64,000 nt of DNA, from contig DAOTTU010000085.1 in NCBI GenBank assembly GCA_034437655.1, positions 1-64,000 of the forward strand. The letters are read 5' to 3'. The position numbers and the translations under genes are program-made. Positions 43,697 to 53,535 of the stretch are shown in pieces (position 1 is the stretch's first letter; each line of letters opens with the position of its first letter). The notes beneath the pieces are model-generated. The model was given only the letters and a program-made list of their open reading frames with translations. It was not told where the DNA came from and did not search any database. This DNA is from J027 sp034437655 (GTDB lineage Bacteria; Chloroflexota; Anaerolineae; Aggregatilineales; J027).

Positions 43697-44838
43697 AGCA
43701 CTTCGACATAACTGCCGGGGGCAGGCTTTACATGGTAAAAGATCGCCTGTAACCCGGTCTCTCGGTTGTATTGTGCTGCAACGTCGCTTTCAAATAAAAC
43801 CAGGTCGTCAGGCTTTACCAGGGCAACCGCACAGCCCCCGAACCCCCCTCCCATAATCCGTGCGCCATAACAGCCGGGATGTTGGCGTGCTGCTGCTGTC
43901 AATACGTCCAGTTCTCGCACAGAGACTTCGTAATCATCACGCAGACTTGCGTGGCTAGCGTTGAGTAATTCACCCATACGGGCGATATCACCAGAGAACA
44001 GCGCAGTTTGCGCCTGTAATGTCCGTGCATTTTCCGTCACAACGTGGCGTGCCCGCCGAAACTGCACATCACTGAGCGGACTGCGCGCAGTGTTTACCAT
44101 ATCCAATGACACATCCCGAAGTGCTGACACACCGAATATTTTAGCCGCTTGTTCGCACTGCTGGCGACGCTCGGCATACGGTGATCCGACAAGTTGGCGG
44201 GCTTTGCGAGAATCGATAACCATCACGGCGGCGTCTTCTGGCAGCGGTACTACCGACGTCTCCAGACTACGACAGTCTAGTAGCATCGCGTCAGCACTAC
44301 GCGGGACAGCACTTGCCATCTGATCCATTACCCCGACAGGCACGCCCACAAACCGCCGTTCAATTTCAACCGCCAGCAACGCCTTTTCTGACTGAGAGCG
44401 ATTGGTATCACCCATCAGCGCAAGTGCAATTTCAATAGCTGCCACACTAATTGCCGCCGAAGATGACATGCCACCACCAATCGGCAAATCACTGCTGATC
44501 AAAACCTCGGCACCACCCAGACGATACCCTTTTTCTGCCAACAGCCACCATGCTCCACGAATATAGGCTGTCCAATGCGGCAATGTGGTATCTTGCACAG
44601 CATCAACGGTGAATGTGGTCTGTTGTTCACCAAAATCCATTGAATACACATGAATTTCGTTGTCAGAACGCGGCCGGACAGCAATCCATACAGCGCGGTC
44701 AATGGCAAATGGCAAGACAAAGCCATCGTTATAGTCAGTATGCTCACCGATGAGGTTCACACGACCGGGCGCACGGGATAGCAACGCCGGCAGGTGTGTA
44801 TAAACATCAGCAAAATGCTGTAGAATTTTGTCGCGCAT
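43693..44838 (-). CDS. galK: Galactokinase
   Basis: 381 residues, GHMP kinase that makes galactose 1-phosphate (Leloir pathway). It has the galactokinase signature APGRVNLIGEHTDYNDG, the ATP loop PIGGGMSSSAA, and the C-terminal GGGFGGCAVAL. The start is the ATG of MRDKILQHF, 4 bases after galT. The longer frame overlaps galT and is rejected. Convergent with the rhodanese gene. Confidence 0.96.
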   Translation of the reverse strand: MRDKILQHFADVYTHLPALLSRAPGRVNLIGEHTDYNDGFVLPFAIDRAVWIAVRPRSDNEIHVYSMDFGEQQTTFTVDAVQDTTLPHWTAYIRGAWWLLAEKGYRLGGAEVLISSDLPIGGGMSSSAAISVAAIEIALALMGDTNRSQSEKALLAVEIERRFVGVPVGVMDQMASAVPRSADAMLLDCRSLETSVVPLPEDAAVMVIDSRKARQLVGSPYAERRQQCEQAAKIFGVSALRDVSLDMVNTARSPLSDVQFRRARHVVTENARTLQAQTALFSGDIARMGELLNASHASLRDDYEVSVRELDVLTAAARQHPGCYGARIMGGGFGGCAVALVKPDDLVLFESDVAAQYNRETGLQAIFYHVKPAPGSYVEVL

Positions 44839-44842
44839 AGGA

Positions 44843-45895
44843 TTAGTTGTGTTCAGAGAAACGGACAGCGGGTAATTCGCGCAAACGTTTGGCGGCAGAC
44901 TCCGGTGTAATGTCACGTTGGGGTGTGCCAAGCATCTCATAACCGACCATAAATTTTCGTATGGTTGCGCTTCGTAGCAGCGGCGGGTAGAAATGCAGAT
45001 GGAGGTGCCAGTGCGGTTGCGGTCCCTGATTAACGGGAGCCTGATGAATACCCATGCTATAGGGGAAATCAATTTCAAAGAGGTTGTCATAGCGAATTGT
45101 CAGTGCAGAAAGTGCTTCAGCCAATCCACGGCGCTCAGCGGCAGTCAGCTCATGAACCCATTGCACCGGACGATTAGCAATGACGAGCGTTTCAAAAGGC
45201 CAGACCGCCCAGAACGGCACCAAAACCGTGAAATGATCATTCGCATAAAGACTTCGCTCCCCGGATTCTTGTTCAACTCGTAGCACCTCAGTAAGCAGCG
45301 TTGTCGCCTGAGTGTCGTAAAAAGTACGTTGTTGATCGTCTTCTTTGACAACTTCAACGGGGAGATGTTCAGTAGCCCAGATTTGCCCGTGTGGATGTGG
45401 ATTTGACGCCCCCATCATCTGGCCACGGTTTTCAAAGATTTGCACATAATGCAGCCACGAAAACTCTGCCAACTCTTGTGTTTGTTGCGCCCACACATCA
45501 ACTACAGCAGCTACATCAGAAACATCCATCTTTGCGAGGGTTAGATCATGTTGGGGCGAAAAACAGACCACACGACACACACCACGTTCATTTTCAAGTT
45601 GAAAAAGTGGATGGTCCGTTACAACCGGGTCAACAGCTTCGGGTAAGGTAGGCAATAGTGCTGGAAAATCATTGTCAAAAACAAAGGTGCTGGTATAGGT
45701 TGGGTTACGGTTCCCCCCGGCGCGCGCGTTCCCCGGACACAGATAACAATCTGCATCGTAAGTAGGATGGTCCTCGGAAATAGTTTTTTCGATCTGCCCT
45801 TGCCAGGGGCGTTGTGCGCGGTGTGGACTGACAAGCAGCCACTCACCTGTCAGCGGGTTAAAACGACGGTGTGGTCCGGTTGCATTAAATTTCAC
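44843..45895 (-). CDS. galT: Galactose-1-phosphate uridylyltransferase
   Basis: 350 residues. It exchanges UMP between UDP-glucose and galactose 1-phosphate. The catalytic HxHxQ motif is seen in SNPHPHGQIWA, and zinc-binding cysteines are in CYLCPGN. The second His-rich segment reads PHWHLHLHFYPP. It lies upstream of galK in a two-gene operon. UDP-galactose epimerase (galE) is not in the window. Confidence 0.96.
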   Translation of the reverse strand: MKFNATGPHRRFNPLTGEWLLVSPHRAQRPWQGQIEKTISEDHPTYDADCYLCPGNARAGGNRNPTYTSTFVFDNDFPALLPTLPEAVDPVVTDHPLFQLENERGVCRVVCFSPQHDLTLAKMDVSDVAAVVDVWAQQTQELAEFSWLHYVQIFENRGQMMGASNPHPHGQIWATEHLPVEVVKEDDQQRTFYDTQATTLLTEVLRVEQESGERSLYANDHFTVLVPFWAVWPFETLVIANRPVQWVHELTAAERRGLAEALSALTIRYDNLFEIDFPYSMGIHQAPVNQGPQPHWHLHLHFYPPLLRSATIRKFMVGYEMLGTPQRDITPESAAKRLRELPAVRFSEHN

Positions 45896-45913
45896 GTGAC
45901 ATCTTGCCTGCCA

Positions 45914-46270
45914 TTACGAGTCGTCAGACGACATCTGCTCACGCATGGCCTGTTCATTTGGCACCAGCGTCAGACGTTCCGTGAGCCCGACCATACTAAA
46001 TAACTTGCGATAGTGCGACGATAAACCATAGGCATAGACCCTACGCCCACCGCGCGTAGCGTCTTCAACAAGGCTAATAACCAGCCCTATTCCGGCACTA
46101 TTAAGGTAGTCACTAGACTCAAAATTCATAGCCAAAACGTCAATTTTGTTGACCGCCAGATGATTGTACGCAGCATAAGCGGATTCACGAGTTTGTGCAA
46201 CGACATCGCGCGGGAAGTCAAGAAAGCCCAATTTATCTTCTTGACGATGCGTGACTTCCTTAGAAGCCAT
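45914..46270 (-). CDS. STAS-domain anti-sigma factor antagonist
   Basis: 118 residues with the STAS fold of RsbV/SpoIIAA. The phosphorylatable Ser is in DYLNSAGIGLV. In partner switching the unphosphorylated form binds the anti-sigma kinase. The start is the second ATG, which has GGAGG at a 5-base spacing. Its likely kinase and phosphatase are both in the fused protein encoded 73 bases upstream. Confidence 0.9.
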   Translation of the reverse strand: MASKEVTHRQEDKLGFLDFPRDVVAQTRESAYAAYNHLAVNKIDVLAMNFESSDYLNSAGIGLVISLVEDATRGGRRVYAYGLSSHYRKLFSMVGLTERLTLVPNEQAMREQMSSDDS

Positions 46271-46343
46271 AGGACCCTCCATGAGAACCTGTCAATGGGT
46301 AAAGATATGCTCAACTATAGCATTAACTGCTGAAACTGACTAT

Positions 46344-49289
46344 TTATTCGCCCTGATCAACCCACTCCGCGTTATCGCCAGCGGGATCAGCTTCTTCGAC
46401 ATCCTCAGGGGCATTTTCATTCACACGAACGGTCATGCGAATTTCATTACCTTCTGGGGACCGCGAAATCTCAAATTCATCCATCAGGCTTTGCATAAAG
46501 AAGATACCCCATCCCCGCGAACCTTCGCCCTGCCCGGGCGGTGGCAACGGGTTTGGTACAACCTGACGCCCGCGGTCATGCACACGAATTTCGAGATGTT
46601 CTTCAGACGCACTGAACATCACCGTTACGGACGTTGCTTTATCTTCAAGATTACCGTGTTCAATCGCGTTCATAACCGCTTCGGCAACGGCTGTTTTAAC
46701 ATCTTCAATCTTTTCATCAGCAAAGCCCATCTTCCTGGCAAGGGCTTCAGCAGCACTGCGTGCTATTTTTTCAAAGCCCAGAATGCTTGGAATAAATATC
46801 TCCACATTTTCGCGTGGCATAATGTAATCCTCGTCAGACAATTCTGTAATCGGCGATACATGAGTAATTGTGGCAGGTGCCCGGTCAATGGTAGAGGGCG
46901 CGCTCGTAACAGTGGTTGTTGCAGTCGCTGGCGCAACGGCCACCACAGCGTTATTCCGTTGATCTTCAGGTTGAACGAGGGCTTGATGCGGCAGGGCAGG
47001 TGTCTCTACACTTCGCTCTACAGCCTCTACTTCCAACGCCCGGAGTACCATGACGGTAATGTCGTCTTGTGCATCCTGATTGCCAAGATGGCGTTGTACT
47101 GCCTGCAAGATACGGTCACGCGCTGAGAAAACATCAATATCAGGCGGGAGCGCTTCCAGGAGTGCTTCTAGCCGATCAAACCCGAAAAATTCGCCACGAC
47201 TGTCTTGCGCCTCAATGATACCGTCACTAAAAAGCACCATCATAGCACCCGGCTCAAGTTTTACCATTTTATAAGAGTAATTCGTACGCTGCGAAGCACC
47301 TAATGGGTAGCCACCAATGTCTACAAAGTCCCAATATGCGCCGGGGTTACGCCAGTAAGGTTGCACCATCCCTGCATTGGCAATAGCAATCTCATTGGTC
47401 GTTGAGTCAAAAACAGCCGCGATCAATGCACTGTTCATTTGTACTTGTAGCAAACGCTCTAACAGGCGTTCGTTCAGGCGATTCAACAGCAACCCGGGGT
47501 CTTCGCCACGCACAACTTCATCACGGAGCGCGGTTGTAATCACTGCCATAATCAGTGCCGCAGGCATCCCTTTTCCGCTAACATCACCCACAAAAATACC
47601 ATAGCGCCGATCGGGCAGTGGAATAAGCTGGAAATAGTCACCACTGACCTGCCGTGCAGGGAGCGATTCAAATGCAATCGCTAATTCTGTGATTTCGAAA
47701 CTATCCTGCGCTGGCAGCAAACTCGACTGGATACTACGTGCCAGTGTCAATTCACGTTCGATGCGGGTAACGTCACGGTCATGCAAACGTGCGTTTTGTA
47801 GTGCGACGCTCGCCTGGTCAGAAAAGGCTTCTGCCATTTCAATATTATCATCCTTGAATCCACCCGGACGATTGTGATTGATATTGAGTACACCGACGAA
47901 TTCTTCGCGCATCCGCAACGGCAACCCCATCCAGGACTTAATTGGGCTATCTTCCATAATCGCCCAGCGGTCGTCTTTGCTGGTGTCGTCAATAATTACG
48001 GGTTTGCCAGATGTAATCACCTCACGGGCCGCTGATGTTTCTTCGATAGAAAAGACCCCGGCGTCGTGAACTTCCTCACCACCTTTATGCGCAACGACCT
48101 CGAGTTCGCCCCGGTCGTTCAATAACATGATGAACGCACTTTGATAGGGAACAATGCGCTTCAATTCAGTCAGGATTTCGTTCAGCACCTGCGTGAAGTC
48201 CAGGGTGGAATTCAAGGCTCGTGAGACTTCCAACAACGTACGGGTGGCGCGCTGAATGCTTGCTTGTTCCTGGCGCTCCTGAATTTCAACGAGGAGTTGG
48301 CGCACGATAAATACAGACATGCCCGTCAACAACAGTACTGCTGCGACAGCCACCCCGAAAATCAAGCTCAAGTCTGATGACACTAAATCACTGGCCGCAC
48401 CAGCGTCCTGGCTGACCAATAGCATAAATCGTTGTTCCAGAATATCAACTGGCACAAAGGTTCCATTATACTCGACATCACCGAGTACAAAGGTTTCGAC
48501 TGTTGTTTCCGCAAAGCTGATGATTTCAGTGCGCGTATAGACATCAGACGGGTTACCACTTTGCAATGTCGCACCCGACTGAAAGAACAAGTCGCCTTCG
48601 TAGTCAAAAAACCAGACCTGCCCACTTTCGATTTCCGCAAGGTCCTCTAGTACATTTTGTTCTTCAAGGACTTCTGCAATAGCTGCGTCGATATTAAGGT
48701 AATACGCCAGAAATTCAACCGTATCAACAATCGTTTCAACAGGGGCAAACATAATGTAGGCATAATCTTGCTCAGCATTCAGTGAGGGTAGACGATAAAA
48801 CACCACCTCGGAAGTGTCTTCGACAGCCGTCAACTGTTGTAAAACACCCTGCGGAAATGCGTAAGGCAATGTATCTGAGGCACGGATGCGCCCCACCCGG
48901 CTTGACCACCCATACCGAACAGACTGTTCTAGCTCACCCGGTTCAGTCTCTACAATGCGTAATTGCACCACACTTTCAATGATGCCAAAGTAGTCGTTTT
49001 CGATAACGCTGGTCTCAATTGCATTCACCGACTCATCATCATCAGACCGAGCAATAGAGCGAATTGCTTCATCTTGAGAAAGTTGAAAGCCTTCAATGCT
49101 GAGCTGTGTAAAATATGCTTCTACCTGGCGGGCGGCAGAATTTGCGATTTGAATTTGTTGCGACTGCAACTGCTCATCGACTGTTTCCCCAATAACGCTG
49201 GAGGCAAAAACTGTGACGCCCCCAATCATTAATATGAGGAGAACGACCCCAAAAATTGCAACAACTGGGAGTGATATGCGCCTGAACAC
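46344..49289 (-). CDS. Membrane sensor PP2C phosphatase (RsbU-like) fused to RsbW-like kinase
   Basis: 981 residues. A first membrane helix (about 6-30) and a second (about 310-335) enclose an extracytoplasmic sensor domain, perhaps Cache type. A coiled linker, a GAF domain (about 355-500) and a SpoIIE/PP2C phosphatase (about 525-725; FVGDVSGKGMPAAL, FSDGI) follow. After a Thr/Ala/Val-rich spacer there is an HATPase_c_2 domain (about 830-950; AVAEAVMNAIEHGN, GWGIFFMQ) like anti-sigma kinases. One chain thus both phosphorylates and dephosphorylates a STAS protein. The start is a GTG with GGGAG upstream; 19 further open codons are doubtful. Confidence 0.92.
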   Translation of the reverse strand: MFRRISLPVVAIFGVVLLILMIGGVTVFASSVIGETVDEQLQSQQIQIANSAARQVEAYFTQLSIEGFQLSQDEAIRSIARSDDDESVNAIETSVIENDYFGIIESVVQLRIVETEPGELEQSVRYGWSSRVGRIRASDTLPYAFPQGVLQQLTAVEDTSEVVFYRLPSLNAEQDYAYIMFAPVETIVDTVEFLAYYLNIDAAIAEVLEEQNVLEDLAEIESGQVWFFDYEGDLFFQSGATLQSGNPSDVYTRTEIISFAETTVETFVLGDVEYNGTFVPVDILEQRFMLLVSQDAGAASDLVSSDLSLIFGVAVAAVLLLTGMSVFIVRQLLVEIQERQEQASIQRATRTLLEVSRALNSTLDFTQVLNEILTELKRIVPYQSAFIMLLNDRGELEVVAHKGGEEVHDAGVFSIEETSAAREVITSGKPVIIDDTSKDDRWAIMEDSPIKSWMGLPLRMREEFVGVLNINHNRPGGFKDDNIEMAEAFSDQASVALQNARLHDRDVTRIERELTLARSIQSSLLPAQDSFEITELAIAFESLPARQVSGDYFQLIPLPDRRYGIFVGDVSGKGMPAALIMAVITTALRDEVVRGEDPGLLLNRLNERLLERLLQVQMNSALIAAVFDSTTNEIAIANAGMVQPYWRNPGAYWDFVDIGGYPLGASQRTNYSYKMVKLEPGAMMVLFSDGIIEAQDSRGEFFGFDRLEALLEALPPDIDVFSARDRILQAVQRHLGNQDAQDDITVMVLRALEVEAVERSVETPALPHQALVQPEDQRNNAVVAVAPATATTTVTSAPSTIDRAPATITHVSPITELSDEDYIMPRENVEIFIPSILGFEKIARSAAEALARKMGFADEKIEDVKTAVAEAVMNAIEHGNLEDKATSVTVMFSASEEHLEIRVHDRGRQVVPNPLPPPGQGEGSRGWGIFFMQSLMDEFEISRSPEGNEIRMTVRVNENAPEDVEEADPAGDNAEWVDQGE

Positions 49290-49331
49290 TACTGTTTGCT
49301 CCCTGCAAAGTATGCTATAACGCAAGAGAGT

Positions 49332-49360
49332 ATAACATACATTCAATCTCGTGCTATAAT
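49332..49360 (+). promoter_or_regulatory. Promoter of tatA
   Basis: ATAACA and a perfect TATAAT are separated by 17 bases, about 48 bases before the tatA start codon. Confidence 0.55.
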
Positions 49361-49407
49361 TGCAATAATGAAAAAAAGCAATTTAATCAATCAAGGAGAT
49401 CACCCTT

Positions 49408-49602
49408 ATGGGTAGTCTGGGCCCTACTGAACTTGTCATCATTCTTGTGATTGTGTTGCTGCTGTTTGGTGTGGGGCGCGTTTCACGCATCGGTGGTGAA
49501 ATGGGTAGCGCAATCCGCGAATTTCGTAAAGGCCTACAGGGCGATGATAATGACAAACAGCAGTCTCAAACCAAAGACGAGACCGAAAAAACCTCTGCTT
49601 AA
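49408..49602 (+). CDS. tatA: Twin-arginine translocase subunit TatA/E
   Basis: 64 residues. Short N-terminus, one membrane helix (about 8-22), the hinge FGVGRVSRIGG, an amphipathic helix (GEMGSAIREFRKGL) and an acidic tail. This is the pore-forming component for export of folded proteins. Ribosome binding site AAGGAG. A single-gene unit with its own promoter and terminator. tatC is not in the window. Confidence 0.94.
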   Translation: MGSLGPTELVIILVIVLLLFGVGRVSRIGGEMGSAIREFRKGLQGDDNDKQQSQTKDETEKTSA

Positions 49603-49667
49603 TTGCTGCGGGTAAAGACACCAACTGTCCCTGTACATTCAACAGGTAAATAACCATTGATAGAAAG

Positions 49668-49703
49668 CTCTGCTGCAACACGTTGTTCTTGCAGAGTTTT
49701 TTT
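49668..49703 (+). terminator. Rho-independent terminator after tatA
   Basis: CTCTGC and GCAGAG pair, with an inner CAAC/GTTG pairing, followed by seven T residues. Confidence 0.85.
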
Positions 49704-49796
49704 GTGCATAACAAATCTTGCAGTCCAACCCCCTCGACATGCTATACTTTTAGCGAAATTGACTTCTCGCAAACATTATATAAGGACAGATGCCGT

Positions 49797-51479
49797 ATGG
49801 TTGCGCACGATGCGACGCAAAATCTTCAGTCAAGCGTTACCGAATGGGAAGAAACAACCCTCCGCCAAACCCTTGAACAACGCCCTGAACGCCGTGAAAC
49901 ATTCATTACAGAAAGCAGCCGCCCGATCAATGGTCTCTATACCCCGCTCGATATTCCAGACTTTGATTATCAAACCTCGCTGGGCTTTCCCGGGCAGTAT
50001 CCCTACACGCGCGGTGTCCACGCGACGGGGCACCGGGGCCGTCTATGGACGATGCGCATGTTCGCTGGCTTTGGCACTGCCGAAGAAACCAACCAGCGCT
50101 TCAAGTATTTGCTTCAGCAAGGCAATATGGGCTTGAGCGTCGCTTTTGACCTCCCGACGTTGATGGGCTACGATACTGACGCCCCCGAAGCAATGGGCGA
50201 ATTTGGCAAATGTGGCGTCGCCGTGGCATCCCTGAAAGATATGGAAATCCTGATGCAAGACATTCCACTCGGGGAGGTGTCTACATCCATGACTATCAAC
50301 AGCCCGGCCCCGATGATCCTTGCCTATTATATTGTCGCGGCTGAAAAACAGGGTGTGCCGATGGACAAACTGCGCGGCACCTTGCAAAACGATATTCTCA
50401 AGGAGTTCACCGCCCAGAAGGAGTTTATCTTCCCACCCGAACCATCAATGCGGCTCGTCACCGATGTCGTTGAGTTTGCCACCGAACACATGCCACAGTG
50501 GAACACCATCAGCGTGAGTGGTTACCATATCCGCGAAGCTGGTAGCACCGCCGCGCAAGAGTTGGCCTTTACCCTGATTGATGGCATGGAATACGTGCGC
50601 TGGGCAATTGAACGCGGGTTAGATGTCGATACGTTTGCTCCTCGTATCTCTTTCTTTTTTAACGTTCACAACGACTTCTTTGAAGAAATCGCGAAACTGC
50701 GTGCTGCACGGCGAATCTGGGCACGAGAAATGCGCGAGACGTTTGGTGCCGGGAATCCCCGCTCGTGGCTATGCCGCTTCCATTGCCAGACGGCCGGCGT
50801 CTCGCTAACGGCGCAGCAACCTAGCAACAATATCGCACGGGTTGCAATTCAGGCGCTGGCAGCAGTGCTGGGCGGCACGCAGTCGCTCCACACCAACAGC
50901 ATGGACGAAGCCCTCGCGCTACCGTCTGAAGAAGCTGTGACAATTGCCCTGCGGACGCAGCAAATCATTGCGCACGAAACCGGAGTCGCCAACACCGTAG
51001 ACCCACTCGGCGGTGCGTATTTTGTCGAACGCCTGACCGATGAAATGGAGCGTGAGTTCTACGAGTACAAGCAACGTGTCGAGGATTTAGGTGGGGTTTT
51101 GCCTGCTATTGAGGCTGGTTTCTTTCAGCAAGAAATCGCTGACGCAGCCTTCCGCCATGCGCAGGAAGTCGAAAGCGATGCACGTCTGATTGTCGGCGTC
51201 AATGCGTTTGTTGACCCGCACGAAAACGTCAAGATTCCGTTCTTGAGAATGGACCCTGAGGGCTACAACCGTCAGCTTGCCCGCTTGCAGCAAACGCGCG
51301 CTGAACGCGACAATACTCAGGCGCAACAAGCTCTAGAAAATCTGCGCCGTGCATGTGAGGGGAATGAAAACACCATGCCGTACCTGATTGAATGTGCCCG
51401 CGCCTATTGTACGTTACAGGAAACCGTAGACGTCATGCGTGACGTGTTTGGGATTTACCAGGAACAGCACGTGATCTGA
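49797..51479 (+). CDS. B12-dependent acyl-CoA mutase, large catalytic subunit (methylmalonyl-CoA mutase family)
   Basis: 560 residues, the TIM-barrel substrate domain only. The cobalamin-binding domain must be a separate small subunit encoded elsewhere. Family motifs are clear: GLSVAFDLPT, STSMTINSPA, QNDILKEF and SGYHIREAG with the conserved His244. In methylmalonyl-CoA mutase Tyr89 and Arg207 select the substrate; here the matching positions are His79 (ATGHRGRLW) and Gln207 (KEFTAQKEF). Isobutyryl-CoA mutase is known to have Phe and Gln there. The enzyme therefore probably acts on a substrate without the methylmalonyl carboxylate. The start ATG follows AAGGA; an earlier start would overlap the tatA terminator. 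Confidence 0.9.
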   Translation: MVAHDATQNLQSSVTEWEETTLRQTLEQRPERRETFITESSRPINGLYTPLDIPDFDYQTSLGFPGQYPYTRGVHATGHRGRLWTMRMFAGFGTAEETNQRFKYLLQQGNMGLSVAFDLPTLMGYDTDAPEAMGEFGKCGVAVASLKDMEILMQDIPLGEVSTSMTINSPAPMILAYYIVAAEKQGVPMDKLRGTLQNDILKEFTAQKEFIFPPEPSMRLVTDVVEFATEHMPQWNTISVSGYHIREAGSTAAQELAFTLIDGMEYVRWAIERGLDVDTFAPRISFFFNVHNDFFEEIAKLRAARRIWAREMRETFGAGNPRSWLCRFHCQTAGVSLTAQQPSNNIARVAIQALAAVLGGTQSLHTNSMDEALALPSEEAVTIALRTQQIIAHETGVANTVDPLGGAYFVERLTDEMEREFYEYKQRVEDLGGVLPAIEAGFFQQEIADAAFRHAQEVESDARLIVGVNAFVDPHENVKIPFLRMDPEGYNRQLARLQQTRAERDNTQAQQALENLRRACEGNENTMPYLIECARAYCTLQETVDVMRDVFGIYQEQHVI

Positions 51480-51518
51480 TAAACCATTATCAACTACCAC
51501 CAGCAACGCCATTGGGCG

Positions 51519-52196
51519 CTACTGTTCATCCTCTGGGAGAGTAACATAGCGCTCAATGTGGTTTTTGACTGCAAACACGGCTGCTTCTGCACGATTCGTA
51601 ACATGTAGGGTACTCAAAATTTTACCAACATAGTTACGCACAGTCCCTTCACCCAGATAGAGCTTCTGCGCAATTTCACGATTGGTCAGACCACGGGCAA
51701 TCAGCGCCAAAATATGTAGCTCACGTTCACTTAAGTCAGCAAAAACAGATGCCTCTTTAATATGTGCAGCTTCGCGCACCTCATTTAAAAGCGATTGCGC
51801 AACTGCCGAGTCAATCACCGCTTCACCTTCCATCACACGGCGAATGTCTTCGATGAGCTTGCTACTATCAACACGCTTTAACACATAACCGACTGCCCCA
51901 GCGCGGATGGCGTCCATTACCAGTTCGTCTTCAGCATAGGATGTTAACATGATGATCCGCACATCTTCTGTCCGTTTGAGGATTTGTTCTGTGGCTTCGA
52001 TTCCAGACATACCGCCGGGCATACGGATGTCCATCAGCACAACATCAGGTTTATAGGTTGCAACAGACTCAATAGCCTCTTCGCCACTTCCAGACTCACC
52101 AATAACTGTAAAATCGGGCTCGTTGTCTAGAATGGCACGTAAACCAGCGCGTACAACGGCGTGGTCGTCAACGATTAATAAGCGTAAGTGCGACAA
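51519..52196 (-). CDS. NarL/LuxR-family response regulator
   Basis: 225 residues. The receiver has acceptor Asp56 (VVLMDIRMP) and acidic D10/D11. A LuxR-type helix-turn-helix follows at the C-terminus (LSERELHILALIARGLTNRE; YVGKILSTLHVTNRAEA). The start is a TTG with GAGGT upstream; no ATG is available. It is divergent from a GAF/HisKA_3 kinase that is its probable partner, with 123 bases between starts. Confidence 0.92.
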   Translation of the reverse strand: MSHLRLLIVDDHAVVRAGLRAILDNEPDFTVIGESGSGEEAIESVATYKPDVVLMDIRMPGGMSGIEATEQILKRTEDVRIIMLTSYAEDELVMDAIRAGAVGYVLKRVDSSKLIEDIRRVMEGEAVIDSAVAQSLLNEVREAAHIKEASVFADLSERELHILALIARGLTNREIAQKLYLGEGTVRNYVGKILSTLHVTNRAEAAVFAVKNHIERYVTLPEDEQ

Positions 52197-52319
52197 TGAT
52201 GATTACCTCTGTATTGAATCTTGATGACTTATGTCTTCGAGTTTATGCTCGTTTATACTCTATAATAGTAGACGCGCTCGGAATTTCGCCATAATTTTCA
52301 CGGTAATCTTTAAAACCTT

Positions 52320-53465
52320 ATGAAATTATCAGACAATATCGGTAATATCCAGTCCTTAACACAAGCAGCTACAAGCGTTTTTAAAGAACTCAATCTTCCG
52401 CGCACCTTGCAAAGCATTGCTGACATTGCGCGGGAAATGTTAGAAGCGCGCTACGCCGCTCTTGGCGTCCCTTCTTCTGATGGAATGGGGTTGCGTGCGT
52501 TCATAGCCTCTGGTATCGACAAGAGTATCGCGTCCAACATTCAACACGAACCCGTTGGTGAAGGGTTGCTCGGCGCGTTGCTACATGTAGACAAGCCCAT
52601 CCGCCTTGATGATTTGCAGGCAGACCCGCGCTCGTCTGGCTTTTGCAGCAACCACCCACCCATGACATCGTTTTTGGGTGTTCCTATTGTTGGCCGCAAT
52701 GAGCAGCGTCTTGGCAATCTCTATCTATGTGACCGCCTTGACGACGAACCATTTGACGAATACGACGAACAACTTCTGGTACTGTTTGCTTCTTTCGCAG
52801 CAATTGCTATTGAAAACACACAGCTTCACCAACAGTTGCAAGCCGCCGCTCTCCGTAATGAGCGCGACCGTATCGGCATGGAATTGCACGACGGCATTAT
52901 TCAGGAAATCTATGCGGTCGGCATGAAGCTCGAAATCTTCCGCAGTATGCTTGACCTGAACGACGCTGCAACTCAGCAATATAGTATTATTGCACAAAAT
53001 CTCAATGAAATCATCGACAATATTCGGCAATACATTCGCCAACTTGATGATGCAAATGAAGCACAAGCAGTGTCATTTCAACAGCAAATTGATAATCTGG
53101 TTGCACACTTCAAAGACTTCGCTGGCATTGATGTAACGGTCAGTTCACCAGAACGGATGCCCTCTTTAACAGACACCCAGCGCCATTCATTGGCACAAAT
53201 CATCCGCGAAGGACTCGCCAACATTGCGCGCCACGCCCAGGCAAAAAACGCTGCGCTCAGCCTTGTGATAGAGGATGCTGAACTGTACCTGACTATTGAA
53301 GACGACGGCATCGGCATGGATTCATCGCAGGCCTACGAGCCAAACCACTATGGGCTGCACAACATGGAGCGGCGCGTACGACGCTTGAAGGGGTTTATCA
53401 ACATCATGAGTCGTCCGCAACACGGCACACGTATTCAGATTGTCATTCCACTCAAACCAAACTAA
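52320..53465 (+). CDS. Soluble GAF-domain histidine kinase (NarX/DesK-like HisKA_3)
   Basis: 381 residues with no membrane segment. A GAF domain (about 20-170) is followed by HisKA_3 with acceptor His190 (GMELHDGIIQE), and an HATPase (about 270-378) with N box, DDGIGMD and HYGLHNMERRV. It resembles the DevS/NreB class, in which GAF domains bind heme or other cofactors; a ligand cannot be assigned. Divergent NarL-type regulator next door. A TATAAT box lies 54 bases upstream but without a clear -35. Confidence 0.92.
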   Translation: MKLSDNIGNIQSLTQAATSVFKELNLPRTLQSIADIAREMLEARYAALGVPSSDGMGLRAFIASGIDKSIASNIQHEPVGEGLLGALLHVDKPIRLDDLQADPRSSGFCSNHPPMTSFLGVPIVGRNEQRLGNLYLCDRLDDEPFDEYDEQLLVLFASFAAIAIENTQLHQQLQAAALRNERDRIGMELHDGIIQEIYAVGMKLEIFRSMLDLNDAATQQYSIIAQNLNEIIDNIRQYIRQLDDANEAQAVSFQQQIDNLVAHFKDFAGIDVTVSSPERMPSLTDTQRHSLAQIIREGLANIARHAQAKNAALSLVIEDAELYLTIEDDGIGMDSSQAYEPNHYGLHNMERRVRRLKGFINIMSRPQHGTRIQIVIPLKPN

Positions 53466-53535
53466 AGTGCTTGCATTACGTGGCGAATCTTTCCATAATT
53501 ATTGCGCTGCTTAGGGCCATAAATGAAGGTTTGCC

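Noticed and set aside
49683..49796. Extended start of the acyl-CoA mutase at 49683
   Set aside because: It would begin inside the tatA terminator; the ATG at 49797 has an AAGGA site.
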